Source of the DNA: Psychrobacillus psychrodurans | GTDB lineage: Bacteria; Bacillota; Bacilli; Bacillales_A; Planococcaceae | Assembly (NCBI RefSeq): GCF_027563345.1 | Contig: NZ_JAMKBK010000001.1 | DNA: 64,000 bases | Reading direction: 5' to 3' (one strand) | Part shown: positions 36,380-48,100 of the stretch, piece after piece | Numbering within the stretch: the stretch's first letter is position 1 | Layout: every line of letters begins with the position of its first letter | Notes under the pieces: generated by a model | The model's input: only the letters and a program-made list of their open reading frames with translations | Databases searched by the model: none | Told to the model about the DNA's origin: nothing | Translations under genes and position numbers: made by a program

Positions 36380-37132
36380 TTAAAACAAATGGTTAATATT
36401 ATTAAAATACTCAATCATTTTAGAATTCCCAACAATAGTGACGAAAAGTATCATTAAAACTGTAAAAGTAGCAATATAGAGAACAAATCCGTAGAGGGGG
36501 TCAACACCAGAAGGTTTTTTTGCAAGCAAAAAACTAATTATATAGAGTGGCAGTATAAAAAGACTAAAAACTAGGGATATAGTTAAAATTGCATTTCCAT
36601 AACTAAATGATTTTACAAGCATTAGAAATATGGAAACAGTTACTAAGACAATGGGTGCAGACAATTGTCCCCCATAAAAACTGATAATTACTTTAAATGA
36701 ATACTGTGGACCAAAAAAACTGCTAATGAGAAAAGAAGAAAATATTACAAGGCCAATGATAAAGAATGTAAGTAAAAAAGATTCCATAAAAAACGATAAA
36801 AAGCCTGGTGAATCGCTCCAATTCAAATTATTTGAAAATAAAAACAGAGATAAAGTAATAAGTGCAGTAAATAAAATAATACTTACAAGACTACTTGTAA
36901 ACTCACTTTCTCCTTGATTGTATGCATGAGAAGGTTTTTTTAGTTGTTGAATAAAATATGAGCTATATATTTTAGTTTTTCTTTTCATATTTTCTACATG
37001 GACATTTGGTTTTACAGATTTTGTTCTGGAAGCAACACTGTCGACATTCAAAAGAAGTTCCTCCAATTTAGTTCCACATAAACTGCAAAACTTCCCAGTA
37101 ACCTGATTGTGACCACAGTTTGTACAATTCAG
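36380..37132 (-). CDS. Zinc-ribbon membrane protein with probable CTG start
   Basis: About 250 residues from a CTG at 37132-37130: the N-terminus reads LNCTNCGHNQVTGKFCSLCG, a four-cysteine zinc ribbon (CxxC...CxxC). About 35 charged residues follow, then five membrane segments (from about 85 to 240). The next standard start is a TTG at 37066, which would delete the zinc ribbon and has a poor ribosome site. AAAGGAGG sits 7 nt before the CTG. The nearest upstream in-frame stop is near 37192 and no ATG/GTG/TTG lies between. Such zinc-ribbon membrane proteins are common in Firmicutes; the function is unknown. A similar gene at 49359 has the same start peculiarity. Confidence 0.65.
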   Translation of the reverse strand: MNCTNCGHNQVTGKFCSLCGTKLEELLLNVDSVASRTKSVKPNVHVENMKRKTKIYSSYFIQQLKKPSHAYNQGESEFTSSLVSIILFTALITLSLFLFSNNLNWSDSPGFLSFFMESFLLTFFIIGLVIFSSFLISSFFGPQYSFKVIISFYGGQLSAPIVLVTVSIFLMLVKSFSYGNAILTISLVFSLFILPLYIISFLLAKKPSGVDPLYGFVLYIATFTVLMILFVTIVGNSKMIEYFNNINHLF

Positions 37133-37407
37133 TGATTTTCCTCCTTTGATACTTATTTCTAGCGAGTTCTTCTCTCTGATTATATGAATCTAATAAATTT
37201 ATTATTCGTAACAATCATCTATTATCAGTAGAATGTGGGTGCAGATGAGGTTGAACCTTGCTTGGGGAAAGCGTCCGCTTGAAGCAGAAATCAGTGTTGT
37301 TCGAGTTTCACTATTTAATCTCATCTTTAAAAATAAATTCTATATTCATAAATTTCTCCTGTATTAAATAGGATAAGCGAACAGCTAAAGAATATAGGAG
37401 GGAACTT

Positions 37408-40101
37408 ATGAGAAAGAATAGAGTACAGAAGACCGTAGTAGCTTCAGTTCTTGCAATGTCGTTATTAACTTCTACTAGTGTCGGTTTGGCTAATAATTCT
37501 TTGCAAGACTTAGTTGATCAGGCAAGGAAAGATATGAAGGAAGCATCTTATGCTTATGTAGTACCATCTCAAAATGGAAAACTTGCTACAAGTGTAGAAT
37601 TGTATCCAACATTGAATTTGGCAAAATTAAACTATCAAAAAGCAAGAAGTGCTCTTTTAAAATCAAATGTTAAAAATAAGGGGACTTTACTCAAAGAACT
37701 AGATGATTTATATAATGAACGTATTACAAAAGGAATAGTGCCATATATTGATGCCTATAATTATGCGGACAAGTATTTAACACCTATTTTGGAAGATATC
37801 AAGAAAGCTGAGGTAGAAAGAGATTGGGTTAAAATTGAAAAGTTGTATCACCAATTATCTGTCCAATTAAAAAGTAGAACTGCCATTTTATATCGTTTTA
37901 CAGGTAAAGCTGCTAGGGATTTATTGTTAAAGCAATACAAGGATCCTGCTAACTTAAAGCGTGATCAATTAATGGTTGCGGTAACTGTTTATATGAAAGT
38001 AAGGGAAGCAGACAGACTAATAGCAGAAGGAAAAATAGAAGATGCAAGAAGAGTACTAGAATCTATTAAACAGTTACTTTATAGATTGCCGACTACGAAT
38101 AATTTGCCGATGATCAAAGAACTTTTAGTGCAAATAGAAACAGTAAGTAAAAAAGCGGGAGTTATCATAATTACCACGCCAACTATTCCTCCAACAACAG
38201 GTGGTGGAAATAACGGAGGTGGAAACGGTGGTGGAGGAAATAATGGAGGAGGAAACTCAGGGGCAAACTTCAACTTATCCATTATGCATACAAATGACAC
38301 ACATGCTCAATTAGATAATGTGGCCAAACGTGTTACAGCTGTAAAGGAATATAGGAAAGCAAATCCAAATGCATTATTAGTGGATGCTGGAGATGTCTTC
38401 TCAGGAACATTGTATTTCAATGAATTCAAGGGACAAGCAGATGTTGAATTCATCAATATGATGAAATATGATCTGATGACTTTTGGTAATCATGAGTTCG
38501 ATTTGGGCTCGAGTGCTGAAGGACATAAAGCACTAGCAGAATTTGTGAAGAAAGCTAATTTTCCATTTGTAGGTGCGAATACTGATTTTTCACAGGACGA
38601 GCATTTAAAAGGATTATTTAATGTAAAAATACAAAATAACCCGAAAAATAGTCAAATTTATAGCGGTATTATTAAAGTGGTAAATGGACAGAAAATAGGA
38701 TTGTTTGGATTAACGACTGCTGAAACAAAGGATATTTCAAGCCCAGGCAAAGTGAGTTTTACAGATTATGTGAAAGCTGCTCAACAAATGGTTAACGAGT
38801 TCGAAAAGCAAGGAGTGAACAAAGTAATTGCTGTGACGCATCTTGGCTATGATGATAATCCGCAATATGACAATGACTTACAGTTAGCAGCTAAAGTATC
38901 TGGCATTGACGTAATTGTTGGAGGTCATAGTCATACCAAATTAGATAAACCAGTTGTGGTAGATAAGGATTTAGTAGGAAAAGCGAAAGATCCGACTGTT
39001 ATTGTTCAAGCTTATCAATATAGTGAGTTTTTAGGAACATTAGACGTTGAGTTCGACAAAAGCGGAAAAGTAATAAAACACGCTGGTCAATTAATTAGCG
39101 TTAACAACCAAGCTGAGGATGGTAAGGCAAAAGAGCTGTTAGAAAAATATTCATCTAAAATTAGTGCATTAAAAAATGAACTGACTGGAGCAATCGCAGT
39201 AAATGCTTTAGATAATCCACGTTCTAGTACTGGTGGTTCAAGTGTTCGAAGCAACGAAACTGCCCTTGGGAATCTCATTGCGGATGGCATGCTGAAAAAA
39301 GCAAGAGAATACAACAAAGATGTGATTATGGCTTTCCAAAATGGCGGTGGTATTCGAGCAGCTATAAATCAAGGACCTATTACAGTTGGTGAAGTGATCA
39401 CCGTCCTGCCTTTTGGGAATACATTAGCAACGATGAAACTTACAGGTGCAGAGATAAAAGCAACATTTGAAGTCAGCTTGAAAGAATTTCCGAAAGAAAA
39501 CGGAGGATTCCTACATGTGTCCGGTGCTAAAGTCAGCTATGACTCCACTAAGCCAATTGGACAACGTGTTGCTTCCATCCAGTTTAAAAACGCTGATGGA
39601 ACTTACACGGAAGTAAAAGAGGATGCAACATACACCATTGCAACGAACGCTTTTACTGCTAAAGGTGGAGACGGCTACGATGTATTGAAAAAAGCGTACG
39701 AAAACGGTATAGTAACCGATTTAGGTTTATCTGATTGGGAAAATTTCCGTGAGCACTTAGTAAGTATTAGACAAGTTGACCCACAAGTTGAAGGACGGAT
39801 TGTAGATGTGAAGGATGAAACTCCAGACAATGAATATCCAGGTGGAGATGTGGATCCGAAGAACTTTTCAGGAACAGTAGAAGCCCCAAAAATCTATAAC
39901 GGCGATGTGAGGGTTTCGGTTACAGATGTCAGCTTCCTTGGAAATGCCATTATTAAAGGAAATTTAACGATAAAAGGTATTCCTTCTACTAATTTAGCAC
40001 TTACAAATATTACAGTTAAAGGCAACCTTGAACTTTCCGAGGCAAACGGAAAAAGTGTGGACATAGATGGGATCATTGTTGATGGAGAAACTACTCTTTA
40101 A
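37408..40101 (+). CDS. Cell-wall-anchored 5'-nucleotidase with SbsC-type anchor
   Basis: 897 residues. Signal peptide about 1-29; SbsC-like wall-polymer-binding domain about 30-255 (VPYIDAYNYADKYL, LYHQLSVQLKSRTAILYRFT); Gly/Asn-rich linker about 265-290; UshA/CpdB-type metallophosphatase about 293-520 (MHTNDTHAQ, FGNHEFDLGS, VGGHSHTKL metal ligands); 5'-nucleotidase C-terminal substrate domain about 590-790 (AFQNGGGIRAAINQG); C-terminal beta segment about 835-897. It would release phosphate from extracellular nucleotides. It is followed after 21 bp by the nuclease gene, in one operon. The ribosome site is TAGGAGGG. Confidence 0.9.
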   Translation: MRKNRVQKTVVASVLAMSLLTSTSVGLANNSLQDLVDQARKDMKEASYAYVVPSQNGKLATSVELYPTLNLAKLNYQKARSALLKSNVKNKGTLLKELDDLYNERITKGIVPYIDAYNYADKYLTPILEDIKKAEVERDWVKIEKLYHQLSVQLKSRTAILYRFTGKAARDLLLKQYKDPANLKRDQLMVAVTVYMKVREADRLIAEGKIEDARRVLESIKQLLYRLPTTNNLPMIKELLVQIETVSKKAGVIIITTPTIPPTTGGGNNGGGNGGGGNNGGGNSGANFNLSIMHTNDTHAQLDNVAKRVTAVKEYRKANPNALLVDAGDVFSGTLYFNEFKGQADVEFINMMKYDLMTFGNHEFDLGSSAEGHKALAEFVKKANFPFVGANTDFSQDEHLKGLFNVKIQNNPKNSQIYSGIIKVVNGQKIGLFGLTTAETKDISSPGKVSFTDYVKAAQQMVNEFEKQGVNKVIAVTHLGYDDNPQYDNDLQLAAKVSGIDVIVGGHSHTKLDKPVVVDKDLVGKAKDPTVIVQAYQYSEFLGTLDVEFDKSGKVIKHAGQLISVNNQAEDGKAKELLEKYSSKISALKNELTGAIAVNALDNPRSSTGGSSVRSNETALGNLIADGMLKKAREYNKDVIMAFQNGGGIRAAINQGPITVGEVITVLPFGNTLATMKLTGAEIKATFEVSLKEFPKENGGFLHVSGAKVSYDSTKPIGQRVASIQFKNADGTYTEVKEDATYTIATNAFTAKGGDGYDVLKKAYENGIVTDLGLSDWENFREHLVSIRQVDPQVEGRIVDVKDETPDNEYPGGDVDPKNFSGTVEAPKIYNGDVRVSVTDVSFLGNAIIKGNLTIKGIPSTNLALTNITVKGNLELSEANGKSVDIDGIIVDGETTL

Positions 40102-40122
40102 CATACAAAGGAGAATTTATAG

Positions 40123-43100
40123 ATGCGTAAAAGGAATTTGAAAAAATCCATAAATGTTTTCTTATCTGCCAGTTTAGTAGCTAGTTTAGTATTCCCTGTA
40201 TTACCATCGAAAGCAGTAGCCGTATCAAATACATCTGATTTGATAATTTCAGAGTATATTGAAGGTAGCAGCTTTAATAAGGCCATTGAAATTTACAATG
40301 GAACTGGAGCAACAGTTGATTTAAGTGTTTATTCACTTGAACTTCATACAAATGGAGCAGCTGCGGCAGCTAATAAAGTCTCATTAACAGGTACATTAGC
40401 TAATAATGATACGTATGTTTTATATCATAATGATGCAAATGCAGATATTCAAAGTAAGGGAAACCATGCAAACAATTCTGTTATTAATTTCAATGGAAAT
40501 GACCCTGTCGTTTTAAAGAAGTCAGGTGCAATCATTGATTCCATTGGGCAAGTTGGTTCAGCTGCAGACTATGGTAAAGATGTAACGCTTGTCCGAAACA
40601 GTAATATTGTTGCTGGTGACACAATTATTGATGATGCCTTTAATCCAACAGAATGGACGACACTGCCAAAAGACGATTCCTCCAATTTAGGCTCCCACAC
40701 AATGGTCATTGGGGACCCTGATCCCGGAGAAACCCAAGTAGAAGCTGTAACGGTTTCAATACCATCATCGGCTGTTCCAGCAGACACAGAAATTACATTA
40801 TCGACTAACACGGAAGGAGCTTTCATTTACTATACGACAGATGGATCTGATCCAACTAGCTCAAGTACGAAATATGAAAATCCGATTGTTATCGACAAAG
40901 ATATTACGATTAAAGCAATCGCAGTAAAAGAGGGTCTAGTAAGCAGTCCAATTTCTGCATTCATTTACACAGTTATTAGTGAAACCGGGGCTTTGTCCAT
41001 TGAAGAAGCACGTAATACAGCTATTGGTCAAACGGTTACTATTAAAGGGATAGTAGCTGCAAACTTAAAAAATTCAATTTCAGTTCAAGATGCTACAGGT
41101 GGTATTGCAGTTCGTCCTTCAAGTCTACCTGCGACAGTAGGAGATGAAGTAACACTTACTGGGAAAATAGCGGAATTCCGTGGACTTCTTCAATTAGACG
41201 GTACGACGATAGTTAGCAAAACAGAAAATGTAGGAGCTCCAACTCCTAAGGTTATAGCAGGCGCAGAGGTGAATGAAAGCAATGAATCCCTTCTTGTTCA
41301 AGCAAAACAAATTACAATAACTGCAGTAAATGCATTAAACTATACTGCAACAGATGGAATGACAGAGTTCATCGTTCGTGATGAAAACAGTTCACTAGGC
41401 TTAGTTGTAGGGAATACGTACGAATCTATTACTGGTATTGTTCAACAGTTTGATGCTGATTATCAAATTATCCCTCGCTCAGTTCAAGATATTGTAGAGG
41501 ACAGTTCCATTTTACAGCCCGTTACTGCAACTCCTGGTAGTGGAACATTCAATGGATCTACTCTTGTAACGTTGTCTACAACGACGGCGAACGCGGAAAT
41601 CCATTACACATTAAACGGTTCAGAGCCGACAAAGGATAGCGCAAAATATTCAACACCAATCGAGATTAAAGAAAACACCACACTTAACGCAGTAGCAATT
41701 ACTCCAGTAGGTACTTCAGAAGTGAAGACATTCGAGTATACTATTACGGATAGTCTTCAAATTCATGATATCCAAGGAGCGGGACACCACACTTCTTTTG
41801 ACAATAAAACAGTAGAAGGCATTCAAGGAGTTGTAACTTACTCATTTTTGTTAAATGGGGCAACCTACTATCATATCCAAACACCGGATGAGCTAGCGGA
41901 TACGAATCCAAATACTTCTGAAGCCATTGTACTTTACAGCGGCACAAACACATGGCCGATTAAAGTAGGAGATTTGGTATCAGTTACTGGGAAAGTAAGT
42001 GAATTTGCATATGACGGATATGCTGATCGTCAAACAACAGACTTAAAAACAACGCAAATTAATGTTAGAAATGACCAGGGTGGAAAAGTGGAAGTTATTA
42101 CAAGTGGCGTAGCTTTACCAGCTCCAATCTTAATCGATGAAACGAAAATGTCTCTAGCAAAAATTGATAGCGACAATCTTGCAGTTTTCAATCCAACCGT
42201 AGATGCAATCGATTTCTGGGAAAGTATCGAAGGAATGCGCGTGCAAGTTGGAAATGTGAAAGCGGTAGCGCCTCAAGAGCATGGTGATTTGATAACTGTT
42301 TTGGAAAGCGCTCCAACGAACTCCCTACATGGTGGAGTTTTATATGAAAAGGACAATCAAAATCCAAACCGCGTGCAATTCCGCTTAGAACCAAATGGAC
42401 CTGGGCGGGATTTCGAAGTAGCAACTGGGGATAAGTTCAAAGGGCCGATTACTGGAGTGGTGGGTTATTCGTTCCAAAACTTTAAAATTTATGTCTCTTT
42501 AAATGAAATGAAAGCTGCCCATACAAAAGGAAATGCAACACCAGAAAAAACAACAATTGTGAACGCAGAAGATAAGTTAACAATTGCATCTTATAACTTA
42601 GAAAACTTCTCGAATAATAAAACATCTACTACAGACGACAAAGCACGTAAATTAGCAAGAGCAATTGCAACTGATATGCAGAGTCCTGATATTGTTGGTG
42701 TAACTGAAGTACAAGATAATAACGGAGAAAGCTCTGGAGATTCAAAAGCAGATCAAAGCTATATAAGACTTATTGCTGCAATTAAAACTGCTGGTGGAGC
42801 AAACTACAAATATGTAAATATTGACCCAGTGAACAACCAAGACGGCGGAGCACCAAATGCAAATATTCGTGTTGGATTCCTCTATAATCCAGAACGAGTA
42901 AAGTTGACAGAAGGTATTTCTGGTGGAAATGCAACTAATGCTGTTGGTTACAAAGATGGCAAGCTAACACTTAACCCAGGTCGTATTGATCCAACAAATA
43001 GCGCATTTAATAGTAGCCGTAAACCTTTAGCGTCACAATTTGACTTTAAAGGTGAAAGTGTCATCGTTATCGCGAATCATTGGAACTCTAAAAGTGGTGA

Positions 43101-44838
43101 TACACCATTATTCGGATCCATTCAACCACCAAAATATGACAGTGAAGTACAACGTAAAAACATTGCAAAAATCGTTTCTGACTTTGTTATAGATATTAAA
43201 ACGAAAAACCCAGATGCAAATGTTGTTTCTTTGGGTGACTTTAACGATTATCAATTTGCTGATGCACTTTTAATTCATGAAGGTGAACACATGACAAACA
43301 TGATTAATAAAGTGGAAACATCAGATCGATACACATACCTATATCAAGGGAACTCACAAGTATTAGATCATATTTTAGTCACAAAGAACTTAGAAAATAA
43401 AACGAAAATCGATATTCTTCATATCAATGCAGACTTTACCGATATGGCAGGACGTGCAAGTGACCATGATCCAGTAATGGTACAAATTGATATATTTGCA
43501 GATGATGCTGTTACACCGATTACAGCTGAAAAAACATACAATATCAATAATCTTCAAACAAAGAAACTTACTATTGGTAAACCTAGCGTATCTATCACAA
43601 TTGACGATTCATCAGAAATCACAGAAGGCATTCTTTTTACGAGTGATTATGCAGAATTCCATGGAGACGGTTTTGCAGAGCAAACTGTAACGATTAAACC
43701 ACTAAACGCTGGCGCGATGATGGATTTCAAAGGTACGAATGTCCAAAAAGTAATCATTGATGGTACGAACGTAAAAGAAATTAGAGGCGCTGAGAATATT
43801 CAAGAATTTGAATTCATTAATGGTGCAGATAGCAAAAATATTAAATTCACAAATTCGAAAGGGGAACCCATTGTGGTTCCTTCTTTACCTGGTGAAAATC
43901 AAGCGCCAGTGGTAAAGAATAATATTCCAAGTCAAACAATTAAACCTGGTGAGTCTATTTCAATTTTATTAACAGATCATTTCGCAGATCCAGAAAACCA
44001 AGTACTAACTTTTTCTTCTACGTTAGGAACGATAGCAGGGTCTATGTTAACACTAACACTTGCAGAAGGAAGCCATATTGTAGGAGTTACCGCTACAGAC
44101 GGCGAAAAAAGTGTAACGACAAGATTTAGTGTACTTGTAACTTCCGCTAGCTCACCTATTGATGTCTATTATAAAGATGCTATTGGTAAAGAAGGTCAAG
44201 CTTTAAAAACTGCACTATATGAAATAATTGACGACCATACACAGCTTTCTTATGACCAAGTATGGGCAGCATTACGAGAAACGGATGAGGATCCGAATAA
44301 TACAAACAATGTCATATTGTTTTACTCTGGAGTACCACGTTCTAAAACTGCCAATGGTGGAAACGTAGGACAGTGGAATAGAGAACACACATGGGCAAAA
44401 TCACATGGAGACTTCGGCACAAGTAAAGGACCAGGAACCGATATCCATCATCTTAGACCTACAGACGTACAAGTGAATAGTTCAAGAGGAAACTTAGATT
44501 TTGATAACGGTGGCAGCCCGGTAAATAATTGTGACGAATGTAAACGAGCTTCTAACTCGTTTGAGCCACCAAATCGTGTCAAAGGTGATGTAGCACGAAT
44601 CCTTTTTTACATGGCAACACGTTATGAACAAGGAGATAAAGTAGACTTAGAACTAAACGAAAAGCTCGGCAATGGAAGTGCGCCCTACCATGGAAAGCTT
44701 TCGACCCTACTAAAATGGCATGAGCAAGACCCGGTTGATGAATTTGAACGTAATCGCAACGATGTCATTCAAAAATGGCAAGGAAACCGCAATCCGTTCA
44801 TTGATCATCCAGAATGGGTAAACCTGATTTGGAAATAA
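40123..44838 (+). CDS. Giant secreted nuclease with two nuclease domains
   Basis: 1571 residues: signal peptide about 1-33; lamin-tail-like domain about 38-160; two chitobiase-C-terminal-like beta domains (about 207-285 and 470-545, both with YYTTDGSDPT/HYTLNGSEPT); an OB-fold-like segment between them; endonuclease/exonuclease/phosphatase domain about 815-1125 (ASYNLENF, VTEVQD, NHWNSKSG, LGDFNDYQ, ASDHDPVM); Ig-like domain about 1265-1340; and an endonuclease-I (Bsn/YurI-type) domain about 1347-1571 (NREHTWAKSHGD, DIHHLRPTD). It would degrade extracellular DNA/RNA. No SbsC, SLH or sortase motif is seen, so it is secreted or held by another means. AAAGGAG precedes the ATG. Confidence 0.88.
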   Translation: MRKRNLKKSINVFLSASLVASLVFPVLPSKAVAVSNTSDLIISEYIEGSSFNKAIEIYNGTGATVDLSVYSLELHTNGAAAAANKVSLTGTLANNDTYVLYHNDANADIQSKGNHANNSVINFNGNDPVVLKKSGAIIDSIGQVGSAADYGKDVTLVRNSNIVAGDTIIDDAFNPTEWTTLPKDDSSNLGSHTMVIGDPDPGETQVEAVTVSIPSSAVPADTEITLSTNTEGAFIYYTTDGSDPTSSSTKYENPIVIDKDITIKAIAVKEGLVSSPISAFIYTVISETGALSIEEARNTAIGQTVTIKGIVAANLKNSISVQDATGGIAVRPSSLPATVGDEVTLTGKIAEFRGLLQLDGTTIVSKTENVGAPTPKVIAGAEVNESNESLLVQAKQITITAVNALNYTATDGMTEFIVRDENSSLGLVVGNTYESITGIVQQFDADYQIIPRSVQDIVEDSSILQPVTATPGSGTFNGSTLVTLSTTTANAEIHYTLNGSEPTKDSAKYSTPIEIKENTTLNAVAITPVGTSEVKTFEYTITDSLQIHDIQGAGHHTSFDNKTVEGIQGVVTYSFLLNGATYYHIQTPDELADTNPNTSEAIVLYSGTNTWPIKVGDLVSVTGKVSEFAYDGYADRQTTDLKTTQINVRNDQGGKVEVITSGVALPAPILIDETKMSLAKIDSDNLAVFNPTVDAIDFWESIEGMRVQVGNVKAVAPQEHGDLITVLESAPTNSLHGGVLYEKDNQNPNRVQFRLEPNGPGRDFEVATGDKFKGPITGVVGYSFQNFKIYVSLNEMKAAHTKGNATPEKTTIVNAEDKLTIASYNLENFSNNKTSTTDDKARKLARAIATDMQSPDIVGVTEVQDNNGESSGDSKADQSYIRLIAAIKTAGGANYKYVNIDPVNNQDGGAPNANIRVGFLYNPERVKLTEGISGGNATNAVGYKDGKLTLNPGRIDPTNSAFNSSRKPLASQFDFKGESVIVIANHWNSKSGDTPLFGSIQPPKYDSEVQRKNIAKIVSDFVIDIKTKNPDANVVSLGDFNDYQFADALLIHEGEHMTNMINKVETSDRYTYLYQGNSQVLDHILVTKNLENKTKIDILHINADFTDMAGRASDHDPVMVQIDIFADDAVTPITAEKTYNINNLQTKKLTIGKPSVSITIDDSSEITEGILFTSDYAEFHGDGFAEQTVTIKPLNAGAMMDFKGTNVQKVIIDGTNVKEIRGAENIQEFEFINGADSKNIKFTNSKGEPIVVPSLPGENQAPVVKNNIPSQTIKPGESISILLTDHFADPENQVLTFSSTLGTIAGSMLTLTLAEGSHIVGVTATDGEKSVTTRFSVLVTSASSPIDVYYKDAIGKEGQALKTALYEIIDDHTQLSYDQVWAALRETDEDPNNTNNVILFYSGVPRSKTANGGNVGQWNREHTWAKSHGDFGTSKGPGTDIHHLRPTDVQVNSSRGNLDFDNGGSPVNNCDECKRASNSFEPPNRVKGDVARILFYMATRYEQGDKVDLELNEKLGNGSAPYHGKLSTLLKWHEQDPVDEFERNRNDVIQKWQGNRNPFIDHPEWVNLIWK

Positions 44839-44969
44839 TCAAGTACATGATGGTGAAATTTTACAAATATTTTGAGAGTAGCCTATTAGCTTGCTCCCTG
44901 TGTAACAAACAATTTCAACCGAGCAGTTAGAAGACATTTCTATTTAATTTCTGAGGATTTAACCTCTTT

Positions 44970-45016
44970 GGTCCCTGTGTAAGATACAATTCTGAATTGT
45001 ATCTTACACAGGGACC
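44970..45016. repeat. Hairpin repeat, copy 2
   Basis: 23-bp perfect arms (GGTCCCTGTGTAAGATACAA...) around a single T, then TTTTT. A degenerate half copy lies at about 44896. Together they occupy the gap between the nuclease and the next nucleotidase and could terminate the upstream operon. Confidence 0.9.
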
Positions 45017-45042
45017 TTTTTGTAAATGCATGTAAAATAGTA

Positions 45043-45059
45043 TTTACAATTTATTTACA
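45043..45059 (+). promoter_or_regulatory. Possible PhoP-box-like direct repeat
   Basis: TTTACA at 45043-45048 and again at 45054-45059, 11 bp apart. Bacillus PhoP boxes are TT(A/C/T)ACA direct repeats at about 11-bp steps, normally four; only two are clear here. The downstream 5'-nucleotidase is a plausible phosphate-starvation target. Confidence 0.3.
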
Positions 45060-45185
45060 GTTATGCGATTGAAGTTAATAATTATTAGACCTATATTTAA
45101 GTGGCGACTTTGTTATTCTATTATTTTTAAAATGGAGAGCTATAGATAGAGATAGTATTGTTCAACTAATTTTAGGAGGGAAATT

Positions 45186-48100
45186 ATGCAAAACCATGCG
45201 TTGAAAAAATCGATAATGTCAGCTGTTCTTGCAACAACTTTATTAACTTCGACAAATGTTAGCTACGCAAGTAGTTCGCTACAAGATATAGTAGATCAAG
45301 CAAGAAAAGATATGAAAGAGGCTGCATATTCTTATGTAGTACCCTCTCAAAATGGAAAACTTGTCCCTAGTGCGGATTTGTATCCAACCTTGAATAAGGT
45401 TAAAAAAGACTATCAAATAGCAAAAGATGCAATCTCAAAATCTAATGCTAAAAACAAAAGTACTCTATTAAATGATTTAAATGATTTATATAACGAAAGA
45501 ATAACGAAAGGATTAATCCCTTATATAGATGCTTATAATTATGCGGATAAATATTTAAATCCGATAATGGCAGATATTCAAAAAGCAGAACAGACAAAAG
45601 ACTGGGAACAAGTTGAAAAACTGTATCATAAATTATCTTTCCAACTAAAAACCCGTTCTGAAATTATGTATCGTTTTACCGGAAAAGCTACACGGGATCT
45701 ATTATTAGACCAATATAAACAAACTGCTGACATGAAGCGTAGTCAGTTAATGGTACCTGTAACTATTTATATGAAAGTGAAACAAGTTGATAAATTACTA
45801 GCTGAAGGAAAACAAGCAGAGGCTAAAAAGGTATTAGAATCTATCAAACCTTTACAGTTAAGATTACCATCAACTAGTACTTTACCAATGGTGAAAGAGT
45901 TACTAGAAGAAATAAATACAGTATCTAAAAAAGCTGGTATGGACATTACTCCAACCCCAACCCCAACAACGCCAACTAATCCATCCCCAGGTGGAGGGAA
46001 CACTGGTGGAGGAAATAACGGTGGTAATAATGGCGGAGGTGCAGATAAAAAATTCAAACTTACTTTATTGCATACAAATGATACGCATGCAAAGGTAGAG
46101 ACTGCACCTAAACGTATTACAGCTATTAAAAAAGAAAGAGCAGAAAACCCCAATGCCGTATTAGTAGATGCAGGAGATGTATTCTCAGGAACTCTATATT
46201 TCAATCAATATAAAGGTCTTGCCGATTTAGCATTTATGAATCTCGCAGAATATGATGTAATGACTTTTGGTAATCATGAATTTGATCTTGGTTCTTCAGA
46301 AGAAGGCCATAAAGCATTAGCTGACTTTATAAAAGGTGCTCAATTCCCATTTGTTAGTGCAAATGTAGATTTTTCGAAAGATGAAAATTTACGAGGTCTG
46401 TTCAGTGACATAGCATCAAGCGCACCTGAAAATGGAAAAATCTATAATGGTATTGTTAAAGAAGTAAATGGCGAAAAGGTAGGGTTCTTTGGACTAACGA
46501 CACAAGAAACGAAAGGTCTCTCTAGCCCAGGACAAGTGACGTTTACAGATTATATTATAGAAGCTGAAAAAGCAGTAAAAGCATTTGAAGATATGGGAGT
46601 GAACAAAATTGTTGCAGTTACCCATATTGGATACGATGACAACCCAGCAATTGATAATGACTTAGCATTAGCTGCTCAAGTAGACGGCATTGACGTTATT
46701 ATCGGTGGTCACAGTCATACAAAACTAGCAGCTCCAGTAGTTGTGGATAAAAATGAAACTGGTGCAACAAAGGACAAAACGATTATCGTACAGGCATCTT
46801 CCCAAGGAGACTTATTAGGTACACTTGATGTGGAATTTGATAATAATGGAAAAGTTGTTACTCAAAATGGAGAACTAATTGAGGTTAGTAAATTCACAGA
46901 AGATGCAGAAGCAAAAAAATTACTAGAATCATATAAACCAAAAGTAGATGAGGTTGCTGGTGAAGAAATTGGTGTTAGTGCAGAGGTCATATTAGAAAAT
47001 CCTCGAACGAATGGAGACAATACTAAACCAAGTGTACGTAAAAACGAAACAATACTAGGTAATCTAATTGCTGATGGCATGTTGGTAAAAGCTAAGTCAC
47101 TTAATCCAAAAGTAATAATGGCATTCCAAAATGGTGGAGGAATTCGCGCTAGTATGGATGCAGGTCCAATTACAGTAGGTGAAGTAATTACAGTTCTTCC
47201 TTTCGGTAATACACTATCTACAATGGAGATTACAGGAGCGGAATTAAAAGAAGCATTTGAAACGAGTGTAGGTGTATACCCACTTGAAAACGGTGGTTTC
47301 CTGCATGTAGCAGGAGCAAAAGTAGAATTCGATTCTACTAAACTTAAAGGCGAACGTGTCGTTTCTATCTCTTATGAAAATGCAGATGGTGCTTATAAAA
47401 AAATAGTAGACACAGAAACATACACAGTGGCAACGAATTACTTTACAGCTCAAGGCGGAGATAGCTATGATGTCTTCAAAGAAATTTATGAAGCAGGAAA
47501 AGTAAAGGATCTAGGTCTTTCAGATTGGGAAAACTTTGCCGACCATTTAAAAACTTTATCAACGATTCCAACAAAAATTGAAGGTCGTATCGTTGATGTT
47601 GCAGTACAAGTTGTAAATCCGGAACCAGAAATCGTTGAAGATCCTGGAACAACACCAGCTCCAGTAGCAACAACTGAGCCACCGCTTTATAACTCCAATC
47701 CAGAGGAATTTACAGTTTCTCAAATTGCGCGCTATGACAGCGGTCAAGGTGAAACAGGAACTGAAATTTTAGCATACGATGTTGCGACCAACAAAGGATT
47801 TGTTACAAATGGAGCAGTTGGTGGATATGATATCCTTAATTTTGCAGATGTAAAGTCTGGGACATTTAAGCAACTTGATTCTACAAAGCGTGTAGTTGTT
47901 GAAGATTATGGAATCCCAGGAGTTAAGAATATAACAAGTATTGCGTCTCATCCTACAGAAGATTTAATCGCAATTGCTGCTTATGCTGAAAAAACAGACC
48001 CGGGTTATATCATATTTGCTACAAAAGACGGGAAATATGTGAAGCATGTGGAAGTTGGAGCATTGCCGGATATGGTGACATTTACTCCAAATGGTAAAAA

